From Tubulanus polymorphus (lineage: Eukaryota > Nemertea > Palaeonemertea > Tubulaniformes > Tubulanidae): a stretch of DNA of 60,000 nt. Shown piece after piece: positions 16,538-28,892 of this stretch; the first letter of the stretch is position 1, and the number at the start of each line of letters is the position of its first letter. The stretch lies in contig NC_134033.1 in NCBI RefSeq assembly GCF_964204645.1, positions 12,900,155-12,960,154 of the forward strand, in the 5' to 3' direction. The notes below the pieces were generated by a model, which saw only the letters and a list, made by a program, of their open reading frames with translations, had not been told where the DNA came from and ran no database searches. Position numbers and translations under genes: made by a program.

Positions 16538-19500
16538 CTGCGTATATAACGAAGAAACATTAGACGTTCTTTGTTTATCAGAAAACAGATCCGCCTGCCT
16601 TAACTATGTTGTCGTTGAAGACGGATTACTGACGACACCGAACGAGCCAGAAAAATCAAGAAATGATTACACACACGCATCGCAGCAGAACTCCCGCTGA
16701 CATCATTACCATTTTTCGTTCATTTTCTAGTTAATCTCATTAGATATACGGTTACTTCTCGCTGTCACTGCCTCGTAACGTAATCCGTTGATATACGCAA
16801 GCACTAATTTACGTTGATGATGCAGGTACGCCGGTTTTATAGACTGGCTTGAACTGTAAATCCCGTAGGGTTAAATCAACAATTATTGGACGCCTAATGA
16901 TAAAGGTAGAATCATAGCATACCTGCCTAATAGGGTCGTCTCATCATTGGATTTGAGATAGGACCAGACGAAGCTGAATTAAGTGCCCATGACCCCCGTG
17001 ACCAATGAGTTAATGAATCTTTTTGTCCGGTTTGAGGAATGAAGCATTTCATGCTTTATGACACTGTTGCCATTTTTAGATAAACATCCCCCCAAAAAAA
17101 CATCTTGCGATCTCTTATCTTTGATTATTCAGGAGGTTCGGCTCGATCTAGCTGAGATACATCGGTTCATTCGGTGCCTGTTGTTGCGAAAGCATGATCG
17201 GGCCACGCGACGTGCTTGATTAAATTTTCTATTACATCACGATGGCGCCGTTGTAAGACAACTCATTCAATACGCCGTCAGTAGTTTGCCGTCTTGAAAT
17301 CAGTCGTTTTTTTTTGTTTTCGATTGAAGGCCACCACGGGTACGCCGGCTGCTACTGCTGCGATTTAAAACGTCTGTGAGCGGCTTCGAGCTGAACATGT
17401 TTCTGCGCTAAGTACAGACTTGAAAGATTCGAAACATCGACTAATTTCCTCTTCTGACGTATTCAAACGATTTCTCCATCGCGATAAACTCGTATTACGT
17501 CTTGTACAACACGCAGAATTTCAAACGAGCACCTTGTAATATGCAAATTAATTCGTTTACATCATCTCGTTGAGTGGCACTCATTTTGTTCCGTGTTTAC
17601 GGCGAAGGCAACCAGAATTCAAACTCATGAATTATGGATTAACTTTCAATTTTGATATACGCATTACAATATGATTGTTCGCTACAAGTATGGATATGGA
17701 GAAGGTAAATTGAAGCGATGAAAGCCCGACGATGGCTCATTCAGCTACTACCATCTGATACTTAATTCCCCATACTTTATTTACATGCGAACGCAATGCT
17801 TCTCGAAAACATTCTCACCAAGGCCTAAGTAATATCACTTCTTTCCGGAACATTTTCTCTGATTTCATTAAATGAATTTGTTTCATTGTCATCATGCTTG
17901 TTTACATCTGGCCCAAGGATATTGTACACCCGATATCTTAATACATTCTGTACGTTCCATTTTCTATCAACATTAAAACTAACAAATTGATTCGCTTTTT
18001 TTGTACGCGCGATAAACACATCATACTGAAAGCGCGCGTTACGCCCGATCAAGGTCGTTGGGAATGCTTCAACGGTCGATGTATTGGAGAAACATGGTCG
18101 GAGGTTGAGAGCTTTGTCAACCAATTTCATCGGAGCTTATTTGTTTCTCTCCGCGGCATATTTACGAAGGAAACGGAGAGTAGTATTTCTGAAGAGAACG
18201 ATTATGGAACCGGTCTCCGGTGTACAGAAAACAACCGTTAAGGCATTCATTTCTGAAAAAAACATTACATCAGACATTCGATACGTTAGAACCCGAAGCG
18301 CAACTTAAAAATCATTATTTCACGAAGCATCGCAGACAATGTTGTTACGCAACGTTTTCCTTCATAAAAGACAAAATAACAATTCGACACCCGATTTCTT
18401 TTTCCATTCGTGATTTATTCGCTGCCGGTTCATTCTGTCAGCAGAACGAAGGATTACGTTGTATTCCCCCAGTTCGTTCGTGCGCGCACATATTCCCATC
18501 TTGTTACTATACTAATAAACACACAAAGGCTTTTTGTGCACCAAGAGCTCGCAGTTTTCCAGAACGTAAGAACTGTGTGTACACTGTACACTGTAGAGAA
18601 TCAGAAGGTTTGGACTGGATCAAAGGCCTTTTGATGATCGTATTAATGACAGACGCTGACGTACGTTTCGCACGCTTTCCGGTAATCTGACCCTAAAAAT
18701 ACAGAGCGAATAATGTCACGGTCGGGGCACGGCAATGGAGCGTAGGCCTACAATGGAAAAAAAGTACCACGAGAGCTGGAACTCGAAACGCTTCTTGTGC
18801 TAGGTGAAAATATGTACTGTTTTTAATACATTACGTATGCAAATCAGAGTTCGAACGATTTCCCATCGCGACCATACAACGGAGAATGGAAATCTAGAAC
18901 TACCATTCCGCGAACAGTCGTCTGCGGCGGTGTTTGTCGATATCATTATTTCACATCTGTCGTAATCGATCGTAAAATCCGACTAATACTGATTAGACAA
19001 ATCTCGCGATGAACCGACGTTACCTGTCAGGTCCCCGGCTGGCTATAAAAGGCTGATTGTGTAGCGCGGCGATGATTTTCCAGAAGAGCTCGGCTGATAA
19101 AACATATTCAAGGGTACGTGTCAACCGGGGTTGTGTACTAGGAACGTGCTAAGAATCCAAAAGGTAAAGGGGACGACGACCCGGTTCAGACAAGTGAATC
19201 GCTGTTCTTGAATAAGATTGTATTCACAAACAAAAGTAGTTGTGTTTACCAGAAACAATAAAACCCAGGCATAGGTTACACTTTTCACCCGAATGTCAGT
19301 GAGAAAAAGGTTGTACATCTCACTTGCAGTATATAAAAATAGCTCTTCCTCTATGACCCTGTTCAGAACTCCTCCGATTTAAAGGAATAGCACGCAGAAA
19401 GGTCACAAGGTCCCAGTTCGGAAAGCAACGTTCGGACATCTTCTTTGCAGCAAACACTCCTTGACATCTTCTACAAAACGGCCGCTGTCTCAGTCTAGCG

Positions 19501-21267
19501 TGAGTCGTCGTGGGGGGTTTCTGAATGGCAATTAGTCACCTGCGGTCGGTGGTTTCGCTTATTGATTTTGCAACCGCAACGAATTGCCCGATTAGGGTTT
19601 CGCGTGCCAAGACGCCAACGCCGCACCAGGCGGTGAGCTATGACTGCGGCTGAAGCTGCTGGTTGGGAGAGCGAATGCGTGACTGAAGTCGCTGTTGCAC
19701 AAATAAAGCAACAACCGGCACAGTTTGTTGAGCATTATATCATCATCATTATTATCATAATGGCCTCGGCGTCGCTTTTGCTGCGGTCGGTTCCTTCCAC
19801 GAATATATTAGAATGTATTGGCCGAGTTTGGAAAGCTCGGGAGACACGCGATTAAAAACGTTTGGGATATTCGCTTCTAATTTGATGCGTCAGTAGGCAG
19901 TGGTGTCGCCTTAATGTTGTTTACATATAATATGTACAGTTTCCATTTATCAAACGATGCAGTAAAGAGATGTAAAACCTACTCATGGATTCCTTGGATA
20001 CAAATTAATAGCCACAGACAAAAAATCGTGTATGTTTTATTTACAACTTGTAGTCAAAGAGACGGAAATTTCCGGCACGATTCCGGAGAAAAATCTTCTG
20101 GAAGTTACTGAATTTCTGTTCTGCGTAATTTCTGGACATGAATGAGAGACCGTATACTATCCAAAACAATCTAATCTGAACAATGGTACAAAATTAAAGG
20201 AGTCTGTCCGTTATTCTTTCGATATAATTTTCGATCGTCCAGGCGTTAGAAGGTTCGAAAACGAACTTACAAATTGCATTATCAATACACCTACCGAACT
20301 CTACACAACAATGGTTGAGGACGGATGGATATGGCGAGCGATAACCACCAAAATATAGATTTACTTTGAAAAATGATTAAAAGATGGATCCAACTTGTAG
20401 ATTAGTGGATGTAGGTGTCTGTATCTAAGGTATAGGGTCACCGTTGTGATTGGGACTCAAACTCCCTCGCGGCCACCATAAAGTCATTTAGCCACCACCA
20501 CCACCATCATACTACTTAATTTGCTAGGTTTCGAACGATAAGGGGAATCGCGAAGAAATATTTCACCCTGACGTGAACCCCTCGGAGCATCGAATCGATT
20601 TGATTATACCAACATTCAGTGCGGGCCTGTAATCTGATTCAATGCGGAACTGCAAATCGTTATTTCCGGTTTTATTAGCTGCCGGGAGCAGCACCAACGG
20701 ATCCGCGATCGTTTGTCAAGGTAACATCCTAATACATCAGTCGACGTAGTAATATATTGAATCGCTGGGGATTCTTTTAGATCTCGGGTCTCGGTTACGT
20801 TATCGAGTTAGAAAGACAGGGAGCGAGGCAAAAACGGTATACGTCAGATTTTGAGTCCCGTGTACAACGCCGATAGGCGAATTGAAGGAGAAGCCAAGAG
20901 ATTCATCTTATTATGGAAAGGTAGATTGACGATACAAGACGCTCAGTCAAATCAAATACACGGCCGAGATAGATCTGGTCAGAGACGAAGTCAATCCTAA
21001 ACTGTATCCAGGCATAGGATCCAGAGATGAATTACTAAATCCTAGTAAAATCATACAATGCTTTACTTAGGGCTAGTGTCAAAATGAACCAAAATCGGTC
21101 GAGTACATCGTTTAGGCATGATATTTTCTCTCCCATTCTCTACAAACTAAGGTGACCAGGCAGGCAGATGTTCCTTTTATTTCTTTTTTAAACACAGATT
21201 TGTAGAAAATCTGCTCTAGCCCGCCAGGATTTTATTCTTACACATTTTCAGCATGATTGTTTCCGAC
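16538..21267. other. No supported gene
   Basis: Open frames of up to 156 codons (18220-18690, plus) overlap each other in different frames and lack recognisable motifs. A TATAAAAGG at about 19046 could be a promoter, but no gene was placed behind it. Confidence 0.5.
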
Positions 21268-21300
21268 CCGGCCGCTGCGGAGAAACAAGGCATCATTTTT
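21268..21300 (+). repeat. Dispersed repeat, partial copy 3
   Basis: CGACCCGGCCGCTGCGGAGA followed by AACAAGGCATC matches the end of copy 2. Only about 30 bp align. Confidence 0.5.
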
Positions 21301-21976
21301 TAGCCTTAAGAATTAAGAGCTTGTCACCCGTTGTATAATTGATGCCATTGACAACGGTGCCACACACAATTATTGGAAATCATGTAAACTAAACAAATCG
21401 TAAAGTCTCTGAACTGAAAGAGATTTCCAGTTCATGCATACTTGATGAAGGCGGTGGTTATTCCGCGCATATTGGAGTGTAAGGTATAAATTAGCCGGCA
21501 CCCGGTCGTTAGTAAGGCTTCAAACAAATGGCTTCTCATCGTGTAATTAGTAAGATCTTATCCTTACCGTACACAAGCGCAAGTCTCTGCGGTTATCGGC
21601 ATTATCTGGCCGCGTGGGCATAGTGCGGTGATGCTGGCCGCAGAGATAAATTGGTCATCAAATATTTTGGAAACCGGATAAGTTGCACGAACGTGACCAG
21701 GTTTACTTTTCAGCACCGTGTTAAGTGGCCCGTGTGAGGACTTGTGGTCATCACTACATATCTTTTTATAGAATGAACACGAATAGCGTGTACAGTTTTC
21801 AATAGGATTCGGTTATGCCACATTCGCCGATATGCCACATTTCTCTGCAGATTAGTCGGTAACATAAATCCGAAACCCTTCTGAAAACAGGGTTCAACCC
21901 GAACGCCGTGGAATGATTGGAAATATGATGGATGCAGTTTCTAACGAGCGTAGTTTGTTTGTTTATCTTGCCTTAC

Positions 21977-22127
21977 GTCGATCGGATCTTGGTTTCCTTA
22001 GGATTTTTCATAACCTCTCGATGGTTTGAAGCGTCGCACGCGGTAAGCATCCAGCGAGTGTGTTGGGGCATGTACGCATAAACTAGTACGTATACCAGAC
22101 AGAGGCCGCTCACGACACCAACGTTCC
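21977..22127 (-). CDS. Candidate internal exon with one membrane segment
   Basis: A pyrimidine-rich acceptor (GTCCTTTTCTCACAAG) is followed by a 151-bp open stretch ending at CGAC|GTAAGG. The frame starts in phase 1 and ends in phase 2. It encodes a hydrophobic run of about 17 residues (VGVVSGLCLVYVLVYAY), then a hydrophilic tail (NHREVMKNPKETKIRS). That is the shape of a final transmembrane helix with a cytosolic tail. I do not recognise the family. It lies on the channel strand, but its sequence does not fit a CNG C-linker, so it more likely belongs to another gene or is chance. Confidence 0.3.
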
Positions 22128-22160
22128 CTTGTGAGAAAAGGACGGACAATCTAACAAAAC

Positions 22161-22290
22161 CAGCAATCTGATTGGCACCGCAATTTATGCGGCAAACCTA
22201 CGCACCCGGTCTATTGTGGCCGAGTTTCGTACCGTAGCTAAATACAGCGATGCCATCAGGTTCGAATCCCTGCCGAGGGAGGACGAGGAA
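22161..22290 (+). mobile_element. tRNA-derived SINE, copy A
   Basis: The head CAGCAATCTGATTGG is followed by CGCACCCGGTCTATTGTGGC, an A box (TGGCCGAGTTT, 22217-22227) and a B box (GGTTCGAATCCC, 22259-22270), then CTGCCGAGGGAGG. The same order occurs in copy B (minus) and, degraded, in copy C, so it is a family rather than a tRNA gene. Confidence 0.8.
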
Positions 22291-25177
22291 AGACGGGCCA
22301 AATCTAGAACCGTGTCCTTTATAATGGTACGGTAGCAATAGTAGAGCGTCCATCTAGGCCGGGTTTGCGAAGGCGTATGCCCTGAATCGCCGCCGCACGG
22401 TTTCCCAGTCAATGGCGTGCACGACACACGTGTTGTGTTGAGGACAAGCGAGGGCACAGTTGGAAGATCGTCCGATTCCACTCACGTCGTGTACGACATG
22501 TCCAACAGCGGTAATGTTCATCAGTAATGGAGCTGAAGGCACATTAACAAACGGCGATACGCAGTTATCCGCCCATTGTTTACACGCGTCGATGAGTTTA
22601 AGCGTAATTTATTGTTTACGCGATGTCTCACACCATATTGCGGCGTGGAGGCGGTAGCGGTGGTGGTGGTAAGCCAATCTGCCAATGAGTCCTGCAATCA
22701 TTAACATCATCATTACTAGAAAATCCGCTGAAAATCTCGTCCGGTATATTCGCACTACACAGAAACGTCGTCGCGATAATCGTCCCAGCTCGAGCGCTAC
22801 ACAGGAAATTAGGATTACTTATACGTGCCTGCTAGTGAGTGACCAACAGTGAAGAATCATCGATGAGAGAAACCCCGTTGTCTCGGCAAGCGGTCCTAAA
22901 TCTTAAGACTAGTCTTAATTTGTTAGATTGGCTATAGAATTAAGTTGGTCTTAAACTGGTCTTAACGCGAAAATTGCTGCCAGAATGTCGAAACTGTATT
23001 TTTGTATTCTTGTTTCTAGTGTTTTGTTCGCTTGGTGTAGAATGGTCAAAAACAAAGCCCAATCTGCACTGAGTTGGGAGAAATCTAGGTCCTTAATGTC
23101 GTTGTAGTACAAAATAATACGTTCAATGTCAACATAACGATGGGTAATGTTCGGTTATTAAATTAAAGGGCTTTGAAATATATAAATGCGTTTTTCGTCG
23201 CCGACGCCCTGCTGAGGCAGTGGTAACTGTATCCCATTATCGAGCAGCCTGATTACGTTTGCTTTGAAAAATCGTCCATATTATTATGTAGGTCGTTAGA
23301 GAAGTAATAATTCCAACATCTGGTGCCGTCATGATGAAATCAATGATTCCGAACAGCGCGCAGCTAGTTCACTTCAAATAGATATGTGGCAATATTGCCT
23401 ATGATTATTCCATTCGTATTCGATGAAACGAACTGCTCTCTGATCGTAGTTCGATGATAAAAAGTCTTAGAATAAAACAGATCAGAAAAAAGTTCGAGGA
23501 GAGATGGGTACTTTAAAAATGTATCTCTGGCTATGGCTGTTTAAGACAATAACATTCCCTCATGAGGATAAGGACCTGGGTTTCATAGATATTGAAGAAA
23601 AATAGTCCCTGGGAACATTTTGAAATTTGTCAGTTATATCCATGCTTGGTTTCCATAGACAAGTGGCTGTCCAATATCAATATAGTCATAAATGTACAAT
23701 AAATCAGTTTTTGAAAATTGCTCATAGATTTGAGTCGAAACGTCAAACTACCAGATAGTTTTTCTTTTTATTGTGGGTTTTTGTCGACTATATCCATGGT
23801 TTCTCAATGTTACTATCGTGGTTGTCACCCAGATTGAGGATTTATCCCTAGGGATAACTTTGTTACTCTACGTCTATGAAAACCGGGCCCAGGAGAAGAA
23901 CTGTCTGCCAAAAATGCTACCACCAGCCGTTCTCGAACCCCATAAAACCTCGTATCATGCATACAAATATAGATGTCCCTTCTAGCCGTGTTTTCAACGG
24001 CGTGAAATTCATATTCACGAATCGATATACGCATTTACAACCCGCCATTATTTTTAGTAACAGCATCTAGACAGTCGAAGCAGCCATCGGCGAAGGCACC
24101 CGCTCGGTGTAAGCAACAATTGAGTTAGCGACGCGCCAGAAGTTATTGCCATCGTTGAGGTTAATGAATCCAGACGGTTTGAGAAAACTTCGCAACAAAA
24201 GCGACAGTCGGTAAAAACTGCAGGCATCTCGACCGCGAAGCCGGGAGGGTTTTCATATCGAAGATTTTTAGTATTGTTGAATGAAATTCCCAGAGCTGGG
24301 AATGCGTACAAAATGGTATAATTCGAAATAGCACACCGAATTGAAGAACTACGCAGCTACGCCTGATGGTGAATGCTATCAATTCGAATGAAGATAACCG
24401 GAAGAAGGTTCTGGTGAACCAAGATGTCACTGCAAGGAAAACTATGGGCATGTGCCCAAAGCCTGCAGAACACAGCTGATGCTGTCGAAACATCAAATCT
24501 GATCATCCGAAGGCCGAAGTAGATTGAGGATAAAAATGTCTCGATTTGTAAGTTCTTATTATGTGATAAATCGGATTATCATATTATGTGATACAATGCA
24601 CCATAAATGTTCGGGAAATAGTATTGGTTTCGCCGAATGGAGCGCCGCCGCGGTTAATTTCATCGCTTCACCATTTTTCTTTCAGAAAATAGCTGCACTG
24701 GCGCAATAGTTAGTCACTTAGATCGTCAATTTTGAATCGCTGCGCGGCTTGTAAAAATAGCTCCGCTGCGAGAGTTGGTGAGAGTGTATAAGCCACCGTT
24801 TGTCGTCGATGTTATAATAAACGAGTTTTCAAGTCGTAGGACTTACATGTGCGTAATTTATGAGTTTGTAATCTGTCTCGGCGATGATATCGGGTATAAT
24901 GTTCTGGTATTCGAGGGTCGGTAAGTGATAAATCTTGACGCGACGGAAATACCGAAGCACTGCGCGCGCCGCCGCCGGTCTATATCCGCAGCGATGGGAT
25001 TATCATACGAACAACATTCGACGTCGTGTATACGGTATAAATCATTAAACAACTTTCAGTCACTCGTCGATTTGAAAAATTAATGTTACGAACGGAGAAC
25101 GAAAATAGTAGCGTTGACTTTACTGCGGATTCGTCAGCCAATCATCGCACTCCCTGCGCGAACTTCGGTTATCGTAG
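22291..25177. other. No supported gene
   Basis: Short frames only. An ATG plus Gly-rich 15-codon frame (22623-22670) runs into a GTAAGC donor but is low complexity. Nothing else. Confidence 0.5.
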
Positions 25178-25364
25178 TGTTTGTCGAATAGTGGTGGGAA
25201 CTAATAACCGAACGCGCTATACAGTTCGGTCGTAACGCATTTCACATTGTGTCGGCCATCTTGGAAATAGGTCTGGACTACAGCGACCGCGCTCAATCCC
25301 GTGATCGACTATTTCCGGCCCGTAGTTCCGACTTACGGTTTCACTTAGTTCGCAAATAGTCATC
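25178..25364 (-). mobile_element. TIR element family, copy 2
   Basis: In reverse complement it shares GATTGAGCGCGGTCGCTGTA with the copy at 48.3 kb and the CCAAGATGGCCGACA core with both other copies. A second end of the same type (complement of GTTAGTCGACTATTTGC) lies at about 25686-25702, so the 25.18-25.70 kb block is probably nested or composite. Confidence 0.75.
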
Positions 25365-25371
25365 TTCACCC

Positions 25372-25422
25372 GTCAAGGGATTCGAACCCACTACGCTAAA
25401 GCTGTTCGCCGAACCCCTTGAC
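25372..25422 (-). repeat. tRNA-like hairpin inside the composite repeat
   Basis: GTCAAGGGATTCG and CGAACCCCTTGAC form a 13-bp stem (12 pairs) around a 25-nt loop. On the minus strand it reads TAGCGTAGTGGGTTCGAATC, an A-box-like element abutting a perfect B-box-like element. It is too compact for a tRNA gene and is best read as a collapsed SINE head. Confidence 0.5.
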
Positions 25423-25703
25423 CTCACGAGTCGTTGGAGTCGTTACTAGCCGACCAGAATCCGGTCGTACCAATCACAGTGCTTGTAACAAACGACTTTA
25501 GGCTTCTATTGGTTTTCCCGTTAAATAGACCAATCAGCGAACGTTTTACTGAACAAGGAAGTATTTCGCAAATCGACATATGACGTCATGCGCAACAGCG
25601 CCAGTAATAAAATCACGCTTCGTGAGGCCAGGGGGCTGGTGGAAGCGAGTTCGGGAGTGATACCTGACCCCTGACAAGCGAGGATGCAAATAGTCGACTA
25701 ACT

Positions 25704-27759
25704 CCAATAACCAGGTCCAGGTCAACCAATAGTGAAGTCGTTATCGATGGCGCCGCTAATCGGCGTTCTGAAATACAAGATTTGTTGCAGCGATGTCTGA
25801 AGGCAGTTGTTAATAGATTGTTTTAAGGTGTCAATAGATCGTTCAGAAGTGAAGAACTTTTTGTTTTCGTGTTTATTCTTTTTTTCTAAGGGTGTAAGCA
25901 TTACGCAGCCTTTTGGCTTTGTTGGTCCTGGGTATATCATTATGTTTTGTTTTTATCTTGTTGCCCGTCGTTTTAATCTTGGTTTGGATTAGTCATTTTA
26001 TATCACGACGGGGTCGTAACTAACTATACGTATACAAATCTATAACGTTCTATGCAATTAAAGATTATTTTGTATTTGCATTGCATTATTGACATCGTCC
26101 AATCAACGCTCGTTAGATTATGAATCGACCAATCAGTGAAATCCATGAAATCAGCAATATCTTATTGATATAATGGACCGCATACGGACGATTCCGTGGA
26201 CATCCCGATTCAACGTTCAGTATTTTCCTCGCTCGCCATTTTTAAATCGCGATTGAATTTTTCTCCTTCCCATCGCGGAGAACGACGGCCGCGGATCACA
26301 AGCGATACATAATTACATCAATGGCGCCCGAGCATCTCGGAAATCGACCGCCGACCGGGAAAACAATCGACGAAATTGGTCAGTGCCGGTTAAGCAAACC
26401 GTGCACGGACTATCGACATTCGATGAAATCGTTCAACGCATCGCGGCCGGAGATTTGCAGCCAAGCGATCAACACCGACCAATATCTCTCTCTATCTGCC
26501 CCCAGTGTGTCGGCGCTGGTCATATTGACACAAGCCGATGGCAAATCTGCAGCCGAAACGACGTGCAAATATACCCAATGTACACTTTTATTATCTAGTC
26601 TGTTTTGATCAAGGCTGTGCTAACGTATATGGACCGTCGGGTGTTTGGCAATGGTATTTATTCCTTGGAGATGCCAACCAGAGCTGACAATAGCATAAAA
26701 GCCAAAGTGACAAACGGCGATATGTGGTACAGTGCGCTATTATTGTATCTGGACACAAAAAAATAGTTATCGCATCACCACATTGTTAGAAAAATGAAAA
26801 GTACCCTCGTGAATCGAATTCAATGAATATGGCGCTTCTCAAGAAGGGCGACAGTAGAACCTGGTTACAAAGTCTTGTCCATGACGCTCGCAATTCCTGC
26901 GATACGAATCTAAGAATAATTAAACATCCTTGGTTTATTTTGTACTGTAGATTAGTTTCTATTCGCAAACCGATGAGAAGTGATCCCACAAAATGACACG
27001 AAACACAATTCGACTTTATCATGCCAAGCGAAAATATCCTAACCGATAGAATCATCTTCTCTAGTTGGTTTATCGTGATTCTGCATGAAACGTCGGTCAT
27101 CGACATTCTTGCGTCGTAATGACGATACTGTTGCAGATATACGTATATATAAGGCACGATTCGCTATCCCCTGATGTTATCATCAATGGCAGCAAACCCT
27201 GTAAATACGAGGTATGCGCCGAGAAGTCTTCGTTATGCGCTGGAACGAAGCGTGTAAGCTCCAATAAAAACTTTCGAAGCAAAAAGCTTCCCTTTTAGGG
27301 TTTTAGATTAATGATCGTTCAGCATCGAGAGGAAGCTATTCTAGAATAATATATAGAATAAAGTAGATAGGTCTGTTGTACCCACTACACTGCGACGTCG
27401 TTAATTACCATATGATGATTTAATTAATGAGGAATTAGCGCATGTTTGCCGACGTAGTTCACTACTAATGAATCGAATAACCTGGCAATTTGATTGCGTT
27501 ATGTATACCGGGTTTACGAGTTAGCTATCATTGTGTCTAATGATTTATATATTCGAATACGACAACACGAGAGATTTATTCATTTGTTGTCCTAAGGTTG
27601 AACGGGGGTAGGCTAACTTTTGAAATCGTACCTGAGCGATGTTGAGTTGGATAAGTTAAAGATGGGCAGAAGATTAAGATTTTTCCTGATTAGTTTTAAG
27701 TTACTTTTGATAATGTAAATGATAATATCGACTTTTCGTAACTAACAAAAGATATAAGG
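25704..27759. other. No supported gene; searched for channel C-terminus without success
   Basis: A GC-richer patch at 26270-26600 is open in two plus frames (ATG-started frame of 95 codons at 26321-26608) with no family match. No C-linker or nucleotide-binding motif was found on the minus strand. Confidence 0.45.
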
Positions 27760-27900
27760 CTAGACGTACTCTTCTGCAATTCTGTCCGCCGCTGTGCTAC
27801 CATCAGGCACCGCCTGGAGTTGAACTCTGAGCATAAATTTCACAAAGACATGCTGCTCGTTCTGTTTTTCCAAAAAATCATTCAAATATACACATGACAT
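27760..27900 (-). other. Unidentified 46-codon open frame
   Basis: An ATG-to-TAG frame encodes 46 residues with a protein-like composition (for example FVKFMLRVQLQAVPDG). The frame extends upstream of the ATG through a Cys-rich stretch (GCPCGLC) to a TAG, whose AG could also be an acceptor. I recognise no family. It could be a terminal exon, a decayed mobile-element fragment or chance. It does not resemble a CNG C-linker or nucleotide-binding domain. Confidence 0.15.
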
Positions 27901-28635
27901 ATGAGATGTACATAGGCCACAAGGACATCCCTATATGCAACACCTGTTTCACTGGGATTTATTGTTTATCTATATATATCAAACCAGCCGCATATTATAT
28001 ACACATTTTACAGATGGTGAAAATATAAAGTGCCTGTGGCGTTTATATTCAACAATACGATTGTAATAGGTGTACTAAATAAATAAGAGAAATGTTTATC
28101 CACAGCCCCGGTGCGAATGATTTATTTTTTTTAAAGGTTTTCTGCTTATTTGCTACAACTGAAGAGTCTACATCGGGATTGGTTCGTTACGCGCACGCTT
28201 TGGTGCCGTGATGTGATTAGTTTTTCTTATCAGAGCACGGTTCTTTTTCAACGGTCAGTCGATCAGAAAGCATGTAGCATGTAGCGAAGATGATGGCCAC
28301 TACTTTCTAGGGTATTTTTCTATGGCTTTCATCGTGTGCAGCATGCTTAACTTGCCGTGAGCTGGGACTGGTGTACATAAACACATGAGCATAAAAAGGG
28401 TACTAGAAATGCGCTGCGCAAAACTTGTTGTCCAACGTTAATGCAATAGAGCTGCAGCAAGTGTGTTATGCACTAGGTTAAATCTCAAACATATTTTGAC
28501 AGCGTCAAATATGTAATATTCACTCATACATTTTTTACATTTTCACCTCTCCCTTCTCGTCATTAGTCTCTCTCGGTAAAGAATCCTTGGTTACAAAATT
28601 AGGACGTTATATATATTATGCTTGGTCGTAGATCA

Positions 28636-28710
28636 GAGGGCGTTTGACCGAGCGGTTTGGGTATTCGGTAAATTGTGGTCAGGTAAGGTTAGGTCTTGAA
28701 TCTCAGCTTC
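28636..28710 (+). repeat. tRNA-like SINE head (Leu/Ser-tRNA type A box)
   Basis: TGACCGAGCGGTTT (28645-28658) matches the A box of Leu/Ser tRNAs, and GGTCTTGAATCTC (28692-28704) is a degraded B box at a tRNA-like spacing. It does not fold as an intact tRNA, so I read it as an old tRNA-derived SINE lying antisense in the channel intron. Confidence 0.5.
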
Positions 28711-28803
28711 CCAGGTTATGGTCCACACAACTATTGACCAGCAAACCGCATTGCAAAGAATTTTGCGAAGGATCTTTGAATTTTTCTTATTCATTTGATG
28801 GGA

Positions 28804-28852
28804 AACAGGTTAAATAAGAGATTTTGATATCATTTCTCTTATCTAACCTGTT
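28804..28852. repeat. Short inverted repeat in the intron after the channel exon
   Basis: AACAGGTTAAATAAGAGA is followed after 13 bases by its near-perfect reverse complement TCTCTTATCTAACCTGTT, with one mismatch. It lies about 40 bp downstream of the exon donor in transcript sense and would form an 18-bp hairpin. It may be a tiny foldback element; no function is implied. Confidence 0.75.
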
Positions 28853-28892
28853 ACCTGGTTACGAATTAATCAGTTTTGATTGAGCCACTTAC

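Noticed and set aside
18220-18690. 156-codon plus frame
   Set aside because: TTG/ATG ambiguity, overlapping frames of similar length, no motif, and near the expected chance maximum.
19044-19052. TATAAAAGG as a core promoter
   Set aside because: No convincing coding exon follows, and a TATA-like string is expected by chance.
19023-19092. Short minus-strand exon-like frame (ELFWKIIAALHNQPF)
   Set aside because: Flanked by AG and GT, but only 70 bp and overlapping a TATA-like string; too weak to list.
22259-22270. Possible tRNA gene (perfect B box)
   Set aside because: No cloverleaf can be drawn, and the same block recurs at 58.1 and 58.35 kb, so it is a SINE.
26321-26608. 95-codon ATG-started plus frame
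   Set aside because: A second plus frame is equally open, there is no splice or family support, and the openness follows from local GC content.
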